Source of the DNA: Rhodospirillales bacterium
Lineage (GTDB): Bacteria; Pseudomonadota; Alphaproteobacteria; Rhodospirillales; JADHTD01
NCBI GenBank assembly: GCA_016776525.1
Contig: JADHTD010000060.1
Location: 1 to 11,266, forward strand
Direction of reading: 5' to 3'
DNA: 11,266 nt
In this document: positions 1-7,835 of the stretch, one piece after another
Numbering within the stretch: position 1 is the stretch's first letter
Layout of the letters: the number at the start of each line of letters is the position of its first letter
Notes under the pieces: model-generated
Told to the model about the DNA's origin: nothing
Databases searched by the model: none
The model's input: only the letters and a program-made list of their open reading frames with translations
Program-made: the position numbers and the translations under genes

Positions 1-255
1 AGCGTCCGCCAAGGGAAGGCGGTAACCACCCAAATGTATGTTCAGGCCGGGGCCTTTGCTCAGTACAACAACGCCAACCGGGCGCGGGCCCGGCTGTCTG
101 CTTTGGGGCCGGTGAAAATCTCTTCCGTCCTGGTTGACGGGCGGGATCTGTTCCGGGTCCGGGTCGGCCCCCTGAAAGATGTGTCGAAAGCCGATCAGTT
201 TCTGGATCAGGTTATCGGCTCGGGCTACACTGGGGCCCGTATTGTGATCGAGTAA
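1..255 (+). CDS. rlpA: RlpA-like septal ring lytic transglycosylase, C-terminal SPOR domain (5' end outside window)
   Basis: The reading frame is open from base 1 to the TAA at 253-255 and clearly continues upstream, so only the last 84 residues are seen. They match a SPOR domain: a YVQAGAF start, an alanine- and arginine-rich helix (NNANRARARL), a strand around VKISSVLVDGRDLFRVRVGPL, then a second helix and a final ARIVIE strand. SPOR domains bind denuded glycan strands of septal peptidoglycan in the periplasm. The RlpA assignment comes from context, since RlpA carries a C-terminal SPOR domain and in many Alphaproteobacteria lies just upstream of a D-Ala-D-Ala carboxypeptidase, as here. The catalytic double-psi barrel part of RlpA would lie outside the window, so another SPOR-domain protein is possible. 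Confidence 0.8.
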   Translation, partial: SVRQGKAVTTQMYVQAGAFAQYNNANRARARLSALGPVKISSVLVDGRDLFRVRVGPLKDVSKADQFLDQVIGSGYTGARIVIE

Positions 256-275
256 GCGGCGGTATTTTTTGTGGA

Positions 276-304
276 TTGACTTGCAGCCCGCCATCTTTCA
301 TCAC
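276..304 (+). promoter_or_regulatory. weak candidate promoter for the carboxypeptidase gene
   Basis: In the 92-base gap after the SPOR-domain gene, TTGACT (276-281) matches five of six bases of the sigma-70 -35 box. A 17-base spacer leads to CATCAC (299-304), which matches only three of six -10 bases. No intrinsic terminator was seen, so read-through from the upstream gene is equally possible. Confidence 0.22.
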
Positions 305-347
305 TCTCTATCTTTAACCGCTCTTGGAATCGGAACCGCCCCTATCC

Positions 348-1496
348 ATGTTTAGCCGCTTGCTGACCGTTGTGACCCTGTTGACCGGCCTTGCTCTGGC
401 TTTGCCGGCAGCGGCCATTGAAACCATTGCCCGGGAAGCCGTGCTCATTGAAGCCGCTACCGGCGCCGTGCTCTTCGACAAAAACGCCGATACGCCGATG
501 CCGCCGGCCTCGATGAGCAAGATGATGACCATTTACATGGTCTTCGAACGGCTGCGCGATGGCCGCCTGTCGTTGGACGACAAGCTGTCGGTCAGCGAGA
601 ACGCCTGGCGCCGGGGCGGTGTCAAAAGCGGCAGTTCCACCATGTTCCTGGAGCCCCGTTCCCGGGTTCGGGTGGAGGATCTGTTGCGCGGTATCATCGT
701 GCAGTCCGGCAATGACGCCTGTATCGTCATGGCCGAAAACCTGTCCGGCAGCGAACTGACTTTTGCCGAGGAAATGACCCAGAAGGCCCGGGCCCTGGGT
801 ATGACCGGCAGCACCTTTAAGAATTCCACCGGCTGGCCGCACCCGGAACACCGGATGACGTCTCGTGACCTGGCCATTCTGGCCCAGCGCACGATTGCCG
901 ATTTTCCCGACTATTACCGCTATTACTCCGAAAAAACCTTTACCTATAACGGCATCCGTCAGAACAACCGCAACCGGCTGCTCTATAAGGACATGGGGGC
1001 GGACGGCCTGAAAACCGGCCATACATCGGAAGCCGGGTATGGCCTGACCTCGTCGGCTGCGCGCGGCAACCGCCGGCTGATCCTGGTCGTCAACGGCCTG
1101 CCCAGCAACAAGGACCGTTTCCGCGAATCGGAACGGCTGCTGGAATGGGGTTTCCGCGAATTCAATAACTACGCGCTCTTCAAAGCCGGCGAACAGGTGG
1201 AAACCGCCGCTGTCTGGCTGGGCAACAGCCCCACCGTGCCGCTGCTGATCGGACGGGACGTGCTGATTACCCTGCCGAAGAAATCCCGCCTGGGCATGAA
1301 GGTGACGATTAACTATCAAGGGCCGGTGCCGGCTCCGGTCGCTATGGGGGACCCGTTGGCCATGCTGAGGATCGAAGCGCCGGACGTCGAAACCATCGAA
1401 ATCCCGCTGACGGCGGGCGCCGACGTCCAACAATTGGGGCTGATGGGAAGACTGGGTGCGGCATTTAACCATATCGTTTTCGGCGACGCCAAATAA
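348..1496 (+). CDS. D-alanyl-D-alanine carboxypeptidase, PBP5-like (peptidase S11)
   Basis: This 382-residue periplasmic penicillin-binding protein trims the terminal D-alanine from peptidoglycan pentapeptides. All three active-site motifs are present: SMSK at 55-58 (nucleophile Ser55, Lys58), SGN at 120-122 and KTG at 222-224. A signal peptide covers about residues 1-23, with cleavage near AAA before IETIAR. The C-terminal PBP5-type beta domain runs from about 275 to 360. The last 17 or so residues could form the amphipathic membrane-anchoring helix common in this family. I chose ATG 348 over the in-frame TTG at 324 because it puts the signal peptide right at the N-terminus and has GGAA 12 bases upstream. 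Its place between the SPOR-domain gene and tmk matches a common alphaproteobacterial order. Length and motifs are normal; the exact Dac subtype is not resolved. Confidence 0.95.
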   Translation: MFSRLLTVVTLLTGLALALPAAAIETIAREAVLIEAATGAVLFDKNADTPMPPASMSKMMTIYMVFERLRDGRLSLDDKLSVSENAWRRGGVKSGSSTMFLEPRSRVRVEDLLRGIIVQSGNDACIVMAENLSGSELTFAEEMTQKARALGMTGSTFKNSTGWPHPEHRMTSRDLAILAQRTIADFPDYYRYYSEKTFTYNGIRQNNRNRLLYKDMGADGLKTGHTSEAGYGLTSSAARGNRRLILVVNGLPSNKDRFRESERLLEWGFREFNNYALFKAGEQVETAAVWLGNSPTVPLLIGRDVLITLPKKSRLGMKVTINYQGPVPAPVAMGDPLAMLRIEAPDVETIEIPLTAGADVQQLGLMGRLGAAFNHIVFGDAK

Positions 1497-1531
1497 ACCG
1501 GCTGGCGCCGCCTGGAAAGGGAAGCAAACGG

Positions 1532-2167
1532 GTGGATGCGGGTAAATTCATAACCTTTGAAGGCGGCGAGGGGGCCGGTAAATCGACCCAGGTCGCCCTG
1601 CTTGCCGGTTATCTGCGCGACCGCGGTAACGAGGTGGTGCTGACCCGGGAACCCGGCGGTTCGCCCGGCGCCGAACAAATCCGCGACCTGCTGGTTAAAG
1701 GCGATATTGCCCGCTGGGAAGGCATCACCGAGGCCTTGCTCAATTACGCGGCGCGCATCGAACACCTGAGCAAAACCGTCCGCCCCGCCCTAAATGACGG
1801 CCAATGGGTCATCTCCGACCGCTTTGCCGACTCTACCATGGCCTATCAGGGCTATGGACACGGCCTCGGCCGGGAGAAGGTCGAAACCCTGCACACCTGG
1901 GCCTTGGGGGATTTTGCGCCGGACCTGACCTTGATCCTCGACCTGGACGTCGAAGACGGCCTCAAGCGGGCCACCGACAACGGCGGCGGCGAAGACCGCT
2001 ATGAGCGCATGGACCGGGATTTCCACCAACGGCTGCGGCAGGGATTCCTGGACATTGCAGCCCGCGAACCGCAGCGTTGCGCCGTCATTGATGCCGCCGG
2101 TTCCATTGAAGCGGTGCAGGAAGCAATCCGCGAAGCCGTCAGCAGCCGTTTGGGATTATCCCGCTGA
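1532..2167 (+). CDS. tmk: thymidylate kinase (dTMP kinase)
   Basis: This 211-residue cytosolic kinase phosphorylates dTMP to dTDP using ATP, an essential step in dTTP synthesis. The P-loop GGEGAGKST is at residues 11-19, the TREPGG motif at 38-43 and the DRF substrate motif at 96-98. A basic lid segment containing RATDNGGGEDRYERM spans about 146-160. The P-loop lacks the catalytic Arg of the eukaryotic type, and basic residues sit in the lid instead, as in the E. coli type. The GTG start at 1532 is supported by AGGGAAG at 1518-1524, seven bases upstream, and by the P-loop falling at the usual distance from the N-terminus. The stop codon overlaps the holB start by one base (TGATG), so the two are probably translationally coupled. 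Confidence 0.97.
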   Translation: MDAGKFITFEGGEGAGKSTQVALLAGYLRDRGNEVVLTREPGGSPGAEQIRDLLVKGDIARWEGITEALLNYAARIEHLSKTVRPALNDGQWVISDRFADSTMAYQGYGHGLGREKVETLHTWALGDFAPDLTLILDLDVEDGLKRATDNGGGEDRYERMDRDFHQRLRQGFLDIAAREPQRCAVIDAAGSIEAVQEAIREAVSSRLGLSR

Positions 2168-3285
2168 TGAACACCGATGATCCCGGCGACGGCGTCCTCC
2201 AGCCCCGCGCCAATCCCCATCTCAGCAGCCATGAGGAAGCCGAGAAAACCCTGCTCAAGGCTTTCCAAGCCGGCAACCTGGCCCATGCCTGGATGATCTG
2301 CGGGCCCAAGGGTATCGGCAAGGCGACCCTGGCCTTCCGTTTCGCCCGTTATCTTCTCAGTCAGGGCGGTGCCGACGGGGGTGACGCCGGGCCGGGCCTG
2401 TTTGGCGATGACCTTGCGGTAACCGATGGCGGCGGCCTGCACGTTGATCCGGCATCGCCGGTTTTTCAGCGGGTGGCGGCCGGTGGCCATGCCGACATGC
2501 TGACCGTCCAGCGTTCAGCGGATCCCAAGTCCGGCAAGCTGCGGACCATTATTTCCGTCGACGATGTGCGGGGCATCGGCGGCTTTCTCAATCTGACGTC
2601 GGCGGAAGGCGGCTGGCGGGTGGTTGTCGTCGATGCCGCCGATGAGATGAACGTCAACGCCGCCAATGCCGTGCTCAAGGTTCTGGAAGAACCGCCGGAA
2701 CGCGCCCTGCTTATGCTGGTCAGCCATAATCCCGGACGGCTGTTGCCGACCATCCGCTCGCGCTGTTCGCGCCTGCAATTGCGCCCGCTGGCCCCGGAGA
2801 CGGTGGCCGGGCTGCTCCGGGACCACCGTCCCGAAACCGGACCGGAGGAAGCCGCCCTCCTGGCCGACCTTTCCGAAGGCAGTATCGGCCGGGCGCTTGA
2901 TCTGGCGGAAGAGGGGGGGCTCGACCTCTACGAAGACATGATCAGCCTCCTGGACGGTCTGCCCAATCTGGATGTGGTGGCGCTCCACAAATTCGGCGAC
3001 CGGGTCGGCAAGGCCGGGGCCGATGCGGCTTTCCGCACTGTCGGCGACCTGCTGCGCGGACTCATCGCCCGGCTGATCCTCTTCTCGGTCAACGGCCCGC
3101 AAGCGGTGCCGGTCCGGGAAGCCGACCTCTTCCGGCGGCTCAACGGCAGCAGCCCGGCGGACCGTTGGCTGGATGTCTGGGATAACACCAACCGGCTTCT
3201 GGAACGTGCCGGCAGCGTCAACCTGGACCGTAAGCAGGTGGTTTTGAATTCCTTCCTCGCCCTGGAAGACGCAGTTCGGCCTTGA
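2167..3285 (+). CDS. holB: DNA polymerase III subunit delta' (clamp-loader subunit)
   Basis: This 372-residue protein is the delta' subunit of the clamp loader that places the beta sliding clamp on DNA. It shows an AAA+ fold with a Walker A motif GPKGIGKAT (46-54), a Walker B-like strand VVVVDAADE (152-160), the sensor region LMLVSHNP and the conserved SRC motif at 198-200. A helical collar domain fills residues 210-372. The Walker A lysine is kept, unlike E. coli delta', where the site is degenerate. The four-cysteine zinc module of E. coli delta' is absent: residues 64-108 instead form a Gly/Asp-rich cysteine-free stretch, and the only cysteines are Cys45 and Cys200. The tmk-holB coupling and metG downstream support delta' rather than the tau/gamma subunit. 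Confidence 0.95.
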   Translation: MNTDDPGDGVLQPRANPHLSSHEEAEKTLLKAFQAGNLAHAWMICGPKGIGKATLAFRFARYLLSQGGADGGDAGPGLFGDDLAVTDGGGLHVDPASPVFQRVAAGGHADMLTVQRSADPKSGKLRTIISVDDVRGIGGFLNLTSAEGGWRVVVVDAADEMNVNAANAVLKVLEEPPERALLMLVSHNPGRLLPTIRSRCSRLQLRPLAPETVAGLLRDHRPETGPEEAALLADLSEGSIGRALDLAEEGGLDLYEDMISLLDGLPNLDVVALHKFGDRVGKAGADAAFRTVGDLLRGLIARLILFSVNGPQAVPVREADLFRRLNGSSPADRWLDVWDNTNRLLERAGSVNLDRKQVVLNSFLALEDAVRP

Positions 3286-3294
3286 ACCTGCCGC

Positions 3295-3320
3295 TCTGGG
3301 CCCTCATAACGGAGGCCAGA
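3295..3320 (+). repeat. short hairpin between holB and metG
   Basis: TCTGGGCC at 3295-3302 can pair with GGCCAGA at 3314-3320, with one bulged G and an 11-base loop. It is followed by an A-rich rather than a T-rich stretch, so it is not a standard intrinsic terminator. It lies in the 65-base gap and could slightly modulate holB-metG read-through. It may also be chance in GC-rich DNA. Confidence 0.25.
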
Positions 3321-3350
3321 ACATAATAAAATTGCAGAGATTATTCCACG

Positions 3351-4904
3351 ATGGCCGAGCCCAAACGCTATTACGTGACAACCCCGATCTATTACGTCAA
3401 CGATGCGCCGCACATCGGCCATGCCTACACGACTCTGGCCTGTGATGTGCTGGCCCGCTTCAAGCGATTGGACGGTTATGACGTCAAATTCCTGACCGGT
3501 ACCGACGAGCACGGCCAGAAAGTGGAAAAATCGGCGCAGGCCGCCGGTACCGACCCGCAGGCCTTTACCGACAAGGTCTCGCAGAATTTCCGCGACCTGG
3601 CGGATTTCATGAATTTCACCCATGACGATTTCATCCGCACCACCGAAGAGCGCCACCGGATTTCGGTGCAGGCCTTGTGGAACAAGCTGATCGAAGCCGG
3701 GGAAATCTATCTGGGGTCTTATTCCGGTTGGTACGCAGTGCGTGACGAAGCCTTTTACGGGGAAGGCGAACTGACCAAGGGCCCCGACGGCAAGCGCACC
3801 GCCCCCAGCGGCGCCGAAGTGGATTGGGTCGAGGAACCGAGCTATTTCTTCAAGCTGTCGGCGTGGCAGGACCGCCTGCTGCAATTCTACGACGACAACC
3901 CGGACTTTATCCTGCCCAAGACCCGGCGTAACGAAGTGACCAGCTTTGTCAAAGGCGGCCTACAGGACCTGTCGGTGTCGCGGACCAGTTTCAAGTGGGG
4001 CATTCCGGTGCCGGGCGACCCGGACCACATCATGTATGTGTGGCTGGATGCGCTGACCAACTACATCACCGCCGTCGGCCACCCGGAAACGGAAACCGGT
4101 GAATACGCCACCTATTGGCCGGCCGACCTGCACATGGTCGGCAAGGATATCCTGCGCTTCCATGCGGTTTACTGGCCGGCCTTCCTGATGGCCGCCGGGC
4201 TGGAGCCGCCGAAACGGGTCTTCGCCCACGGCTGGTGGACCAACGAGGGACAGAAGATATCGAAATCCCTGGGCAACGTCATCGACCCGCACGATCTGGT
4301 GGCGACCTACGGCCTCGATCCGGTGCGCTATTTCCTGATGCGCGAAGTGCCTTTCGGCAATGACGGCGATTTTTCGCACAAGGCCATGGTCCACCGCATG
4401 AACGGTGACCTGGCCAACGACTTCGGCAACCTGGCCCAGCGGGTGCTCTCCATGATCAATAAGAACTGCGCCGCCGCCGTGCCCCACCATGGGGAGTTTA
4501 TCGCCAATGACGCAGACCTGTTGGGGGCCGCCGACGGCTTGTTCGACACCCTGCGCGGGCTTATGGACCGGCAGGACTTCAATGACGCCCTGGAAGCCAT
4601 CTGGGTGGTGATCCGCCAGGCCAATGCCTATGTCGATGCCCAGGCTCCCTGGAAATTAAAGAAGGAAGACCCGGAACGCATGGGCACGGTACTCTATGTG
4701 CTGGCCGAAACGGTTCGTAAGCTGGCCCTGGTCAGCGGGCCTTTCATGCCCCAGGCTATGGACAAGATGCTCGACCAATTGGCGGTGAGTGCGGAACACC
4801 GGACATTCGCCTTTGCCGGGTCGGAACATGCCCTGATCGCCGGCACCGCCCTGCCGGCACCGGAAGGGGTGTTCCCGCGCTTTGTCGAGGAAACGGAGGG
4901 ATAG
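3351..4904 (+). CDS. metG: methionine--tRNA ligase
   Basis: This 517-residue class I aminoacyl-tRNA synthetase charges tRNA-Met in the cytosol. The HIGH signature is at residues 21-24 within the N-terminal Rossmann fold, preceded by TTPIYYVNDAP. The KMSKS loop appears as KISKS at 302-306, followed by LGNVIDP. The anticodon-binding helical domain occupies about 350-480, with the family motif APWKL at 432-436. The connective peptide has WYAVRDEAFY at 127-136 with no cysteine knuckles, so it is the zinc-free type. It ends without the C-terminal dimerisation domain found in longer bacterial forms, as is usual in Alphaproteobacteria. ATG 3351 is preceded by only a weak AGAGA at 3336-3340. The stop codon directly abuts the next gene's TTG start. 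Confidence 0.97.
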   Translation: MAEPKRYYVTTPIYYVNDAPHIGHAYTTLACDVLARFKRLDGYDVKFLTGTDEHGQKVEKSAQAAGTDPQAFTDKVSQNFRDLADFMNFTHDDFIRTTEERHRISVQALWNKLIEAGEIYLGSYSGWYAVRDEAFYGEGELTKGPDGKRTAPSGAEVDWVEEPSYFFKLSAWQDRLLQFYDDNPDFILPKTRRNEVTSFVKGGLQDLSVSRTSFKWGIPVPGDPDHIMYVWLDALTNYITAVGHPETETGEYATYWPADLHMVGKDILRFHAVYWPAFLMAAGLEPPKRVFAHGWWTNEGQKISKSLGNVIDPHDLVATYGLDPVRYFLMREVPFGNDGDFSHKAMVHRMNGDLANDFGNLAQRVLSMINKNCAAAVPHHGEFIANDADLLGAADGLFDTLRGLMDRQDFNDALEAIWVVIRQANAYVDAQAPWKLKKEDPERMGTVLYVLAETVRKLALVSGPFMPQAMDKMLDQLAVSAEHRTFAFAGSEHALIAGTALPAPEGVFPRFVEETEG

Positions 4905-5663
4905 TTGCGACAGGCCTTCGCCATTGCTTTTCTTCTTTTCGGCATCGCTTTCGGCGGCGCCGAGGCCGCTGATAAACTCATCCTGGTGACTCCGGTCAAC
5001 AGCATCGACACCCTCGTCAGCGAGGTCATCCTGCGCAAGGCCTACAAGCGCCTCGGCATCGACGTACAGATCAATAAGTATCCGGCCGAACGGGCCCTCA
5101 AGATGGCCGACCGCGGCCATGTCGACGGCGAGGTGCAGCGCATCGCCGGCATCAACCGGGTCTACAGGAACCTGCTTCCGGTGGAGACCGAAATCAACTA
5201 CATCGAAGCCACCGTCTTCAGCAAAACCAAGGATTTCAAGGTCGATGGCTGGCAGAGCCTGAAGCCCTACCGCATCGGTTATATCATCGGCATCAAATTC
5301 GCCGAGACCAACACCGTCGGCATGAAACGCCAGGCCGTCGGCAACTACGAACGGCTGGCCCTTATGCTGGACGGCGGCCGCGTCGATATCATCGTCTCGC
5401 CGCGCAACAACGGCTGGTACCAGTTCAAGAAGCTGAAGGTCACCGGTATCCGCGAATTGAAACCGGCGGTCCAGCGCTTCGGTCTGTTTCATTACCTGCA
5501 CAAGAAGAATGCCGAACTGGTGCCGAAAATTTCCGCCGTCCTCAAGGCCATGACCGCCAGCGGCGAACTGGCCGCCATCCGCCAGCGGGTTATCGAGGTG
5601 CTCTTGCAACAGGCGGAACGGGACGAGCCGGTCTGTGATAAGGACTACAAGTGCTTTGACTGA
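4905..5663 (+). CDS. periplasmic solute-binding protein, family 3-like, orphan
   Basis: This 252-residue exported protein resembles amino-acid-type substrate-binding proteins. A signal peptide spans about 1-21, with cleavage near AEA before ADKLIL. The mature part shows the two-lobe pattern: strand LILVTPV, a helix to residue 50, PAERALKMADRGHVDGEVQRIAG at 60-82, a hinge near 100-105 and a second lobe with YRIGYIIGIKFAE. The C-terminus has two cysteines, Cys244 and Cys250, able to form a disulfide. The start is TTG at 4905, directly after the metG stop, with GGAGGG at 4895-4900 inside metG, so translation is probably coupled. No ABC permease or ATPase gene lies nearby, so its partner is unknown; it might instead feed a sensor. 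The fold family is fairly clear, the ligand is not. Confidence 0.8.
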   Translation: MRQAFAIAFLLFGIAFGGAEAADKLILVTPVNSIDTLVSEVILRKAYKRLGIDVQINKYPAERALKMADRGHVDGEVQRIAGINRVYRNLLPVETEINYIEATVFSKTKDFKVDGWQSLKPYRIGYIIGIKFAETNTVGMKRQAVGNYERLALMLDGGRVDIIVSPRNNGWYQFKKLKVTGIRELKPAVQRFGLFHYLHKKNAELVPKISAVLKAMTASGELAAIRQRVIEVLLQQAERDEPVCDKDYKCFD

Positions 5664-5702
5664 GGGCAGGGGCCGCGGGGTGACCGCCGTCGCCGGTGCC
5701 TA

Positions 5703-5731
5703 TTGCGTCTGGTGAATATATATTTCAACAT
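5703..5731 (+). promoter_or_regulatory. candidate promoter of the fused permease gene, part of a duplicated element
   Basis: TTGCGT (5703-5708) and CAACAT (5726-5731) are separated by 17 bases and lie about 65 bases before the permease ATG. By consensus alone this is a weak sigma-70 match. It gains weight because the same layout, with the conserved CTGGTG just after the first box, recurs in front of the amidohydrolase gene. The spacer holds an AT-rich run (5715-5725) that stands out from the GC-rich surroundings. Confidence 0.45.
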
Positions 5732-5751
5732 ATGAACCGACATCGGGTTCA
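5724..5751 (+). promoter_or_regulatory. candidate operator: TTCA / TGAACC / GGTTCA half-sites
   Basis: Three related half-sites follow one another: TTCA (5724-5727), TGAACC (5733-5738) and GGTTCA (5746-5751). The first two form TTCA-N5-TGAA and the last two form TGAACC-N7-GGTTCA. They overlap the candidate -10 box and the expected transcription start, where a repressor would act. The same TTCA-N5-TGAA core occurs at 9688-9700 before the amidohydrolase gene. No regulator gene is in the window. Confidence 0.45.
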
Positions 5752-5795
5752 AACTCACGCATGATGAGGCTGTCGATGAAGGGGGACTCCAGCGC

Positions 5796-7835
5796 ATGAT
5801 TGATGCCTTATGGACCGGGCTCCTTCTGGTCTTTGAGTGGCCATCGATCGGCTATCTGGTGCTGGGGGCAGTGCTCGGCATCTGGATCGGCGCTGTTCCC
5901 GGTCTCGGCGGCATCATCGGCCTGGTCCTATTGCTGCCCTTTACTTTCGGCATGGAACCGGTTCCCGCCCTGGCCTTGTTGCTGGGGCTGTGGACGGTGA
6001 CCACGACCAGCGACACCATTGCTTCGGTGATGCTGGGCATTCCCGGAACAGTGGCCTCGCAGGCGACCATCCTCGACGGCTATCCCCTGGCCCAACAGGG
6101 ACAGGCGGCCCGCGCCTTGGGCGCCGCCTTTACCGTTTCCGCCTTCGGCGGCGTCTTCGGGGCCCTGGTTCTGGCCGTTTCCCTGCCCATCATCGCCCCC
6201 TTGATCCTGTCTTTCGGATCACCCGAATTGTTCATGCTGGGCATGCTGGGCCTGACCATGGTCGGCGCGCTGAGCGGCTCCTCGGTGCTGAAAGGCCTGG
6301 CGGCGGCCATGCTGGGCCTGATGCTGGGCTTTATCGGCATGGCCGAAACCATCGCCGAGCCGCGCTATACCTTCGGCGCCATCTACCTGCTGGACGAATT
6401 GCCGATCATTCCCGTGGTGCTGGGCCTGTTCGCCATTCCGGAGCTTCTGGAACTGGCCGTGCGCAATGTCTCCATTTCCCGAATTCCCAAGGATCAGGTG
6501 GAAGGCGGCGGCATCATGGACGGGGTCCGCGACGCCTTCCGCTATTGGTGGCTGGCGCTCAGGTGCAGCATCATCGGCACCTATATCGGCATGCTGCCGG
6601 GATTGGGCGCTTCCATCGTCGACTGGGTGGCTTATGGCCACGCCGTGCAAAGCACCAAGGACAATCCCCGGTTCGGGCAGGGCGATATCCGCGGCGTCAT
6701 CGCCCCGGAAGCCGCCAACAACGCCATCAAGGGCGGCGCCCTGGTGCCGACGGTGGCTTTCGGCATCCCCGGCAGCCTGGGCACGGCGATCCTCTTGGGG
6801 GCCCTGGTCATCCAGGGGCTGCGGCCCGGTCCCGATATGCTGACCGACAACCTGCACATTACCTTTTCCATGGTGTGGATGATCGTCATTGCCAATATCG
6901 TGGTTGCCGTGTTGTTGATGTTCCTGGCCAAACAGGTGGCGAAGATCGCCTTTGTGCCGGGTCACCTGATCGTTCCCGGCGTCATCACCTTCATCTTCAT
7001 GGGGTCCTGGCTGGGCGGCGCTTCCATGGGCGACTGGATTACCTGCCTGACCATGGGCATCGTCGGCTTTATCATGAAACGCGGCGGCTGGCCGCGGCCG
7101 CCTTTGATCCTGGCCCTGATCCTCGGCAACATCCTGGAGAACACCTTCCAGATCAGCATGCGCGCCCATGACGGATGGAGCTGGCTGTCGCGGCCGATCG
7201 TGCTGATCATCTTTGTACTCATCGTGCTGACCCTGATTTTTGCGGTCAGCGGCATGCTCAAGAAAAAACAACGCCAGGCAAAGCAAGAAGCGGGGGCAGA
7301 CACAAGCGGCGAAGGCAGCGAGAAAAACCCGCTCATCTCGCTGCCGTTCGCAGCCTTGCTTGCGGTTATGTTCATCTGGGCGTGGTTCGAATCCCAACCC
7401 TGGGCATTGGAGGTCAAGCAGTTCCCGGAGATGGTTGCCATACCGGCGTCCATACTGGTCCTCATCGCCCTGTTCTACGACGCCCGCGATATCCTGGCCG
7501 ACCGGCGCTTGGCAAGCGGTTGGGGCGATGTGTTCCAGCAGTCGGCGGAACAGGCTGTGCTGCGGCGGTCGCTGATTTTTTTCGCCTACCTTATCGCCAT
7601 GATCCTGGTCACCTATGTGATCGGCCAGAAGCTGTCCCTGGCGTTGTTCATCGGCATCTACCTGTGGCGCTGGGGCGGTTATTCGGCCCGCCTGTCGCTT
7701 GCTTATGCCATCGGCGGCTGGGTCTTCATGGTTGCCTTTTACGACCAGATCATGAATCTTCTTTTCCATCGCTCCTGGCTGCATCAATGGGCCTATCCGA
7801 TGCTGCCGGAATGGCTGCCGTCATACCTTTTTTAA
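5796..7835 (+). CDS. tctA: fused TctA-TctB permease, tripartite tricarboxylate transporter family
   Basis: This 679-residue inner-membrane protein combines both membrane parts of a TctABC-type secondary transporter, which imports organic acids delivered by a periplasmic TctC/Bug receptor. Residues 1-490 are TctA: many membrane helices in two repeats, each with a PGLG loop (GAVPGLGG at 32-39, GMLPGLGAS at 265-273), plus GIPG at 82-85 and the signature around EAANNAIKGGALVPT (305-319) with FGIPGS at 322-327. A charged linker (488-511) leads to a TctB-like part with about four helices (512-660). TctB is normally a separate protein of about 150 residues. ATG 5796 has AAGGGGG at 5779-5785 upstream, and the next in-frame codon block upstream has no start. 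The Rid-family gene follows 41 bases later, probably in the same operon. The substrate is unknown. Confidence 0.93.
   Translation: MIDALWTGLLLVFEWPSIGYLVLGAVLGIWIGAVPGLGGIIGLVLLLPFTFGMEPVPALALLLGLWTVTTTSDTIASVMLGIPGTVASQATILDGYPLAQQGQAARALGAAFTVSAFGGVFGALVLAVSLPIIAPLILSFGSPELFMLGMLGLTMVGALSGSSVLKGLAAAMLGLMLGFIGMAETIAEPRYTFGAIYLLDELPIIPVVLGLFAIPELLELAVRNVSISRIPKDQVEGGGIMDGVRDAFRYWWLALRCSIIGTYIGMLPGLGASIVDWVAYGHAVQSTKDNPRFGQGDIRGVIAPEAANNAIKGGALVPTVAFGIPGSLGTAILLGALVIQGLRPGPDMLTDNLHITFSMVWMIVIANIVVAVLLMFLAKQVAKIAFVPGHLIVPGVITFIFMGSWLGGASMGDWITCLTMGIVGFIMKRGGWPRPPLILALILGNILENTFQISMRAHDGWSWLSRPIVLIIFVLIVLTLIFAVSGMLKKKQRQAKQEAGADTSGEGSEKNPLISLPFAALLAVMFIWAWFESQPWALEVKQFPEMVAIPASILVLIALFYDARDILADRRLASGWGDVFQQSAEQAVLRRSLIFFAYLIAMILVTYVIGQKLSLALFIGIYLWRWGGYSARLSLAYAIGGWVFMVAFYDQIMNLLFHRSWLHQWAYPMLPEWLPSYLF

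Noticed and set aside
324..347. in-frame TTG at 324 as start of the carboxypeptidase
   Set aside because: It adds eight residues with acidic charges before the signal peptide and has no ribosome site; ATG 348 gives a normal signal peptide.
5695..5706. possible sigma-54 promoter (GG and GC doublets) before the permease gene
   Set aside because: The distance from the GG to the GC doublet is 10 bases rather than 12, and the flanking consensus is poor.
5761..5799. 12-codon upstream reading frame overlapping the permease ATG (ATGA overlap)
   Set aside because: It has no ribosome site of its own and no amino-acid bias pointing to attenuation. A frame this short next to an ATG-rich stretch is expected by chance.
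5837..7171. 444-codon open frame inside the permease gene, same strand, shifted frame
   Set aside because: It has a composition dominated by Arg, His, Gly and Pro, no recognisable fold, and lies wholly within a clearly conserved TctA coding region. It is a shadow of GC-rich codon use.
6219..7787. 522-codon open frame on the minus strand opposite the permease gene
   Set aside because: Rich in His, Gln, Asp and Gly with no motif or signal. It is antisense to a well-supported membrane protein and has no ribosome site that I could see.
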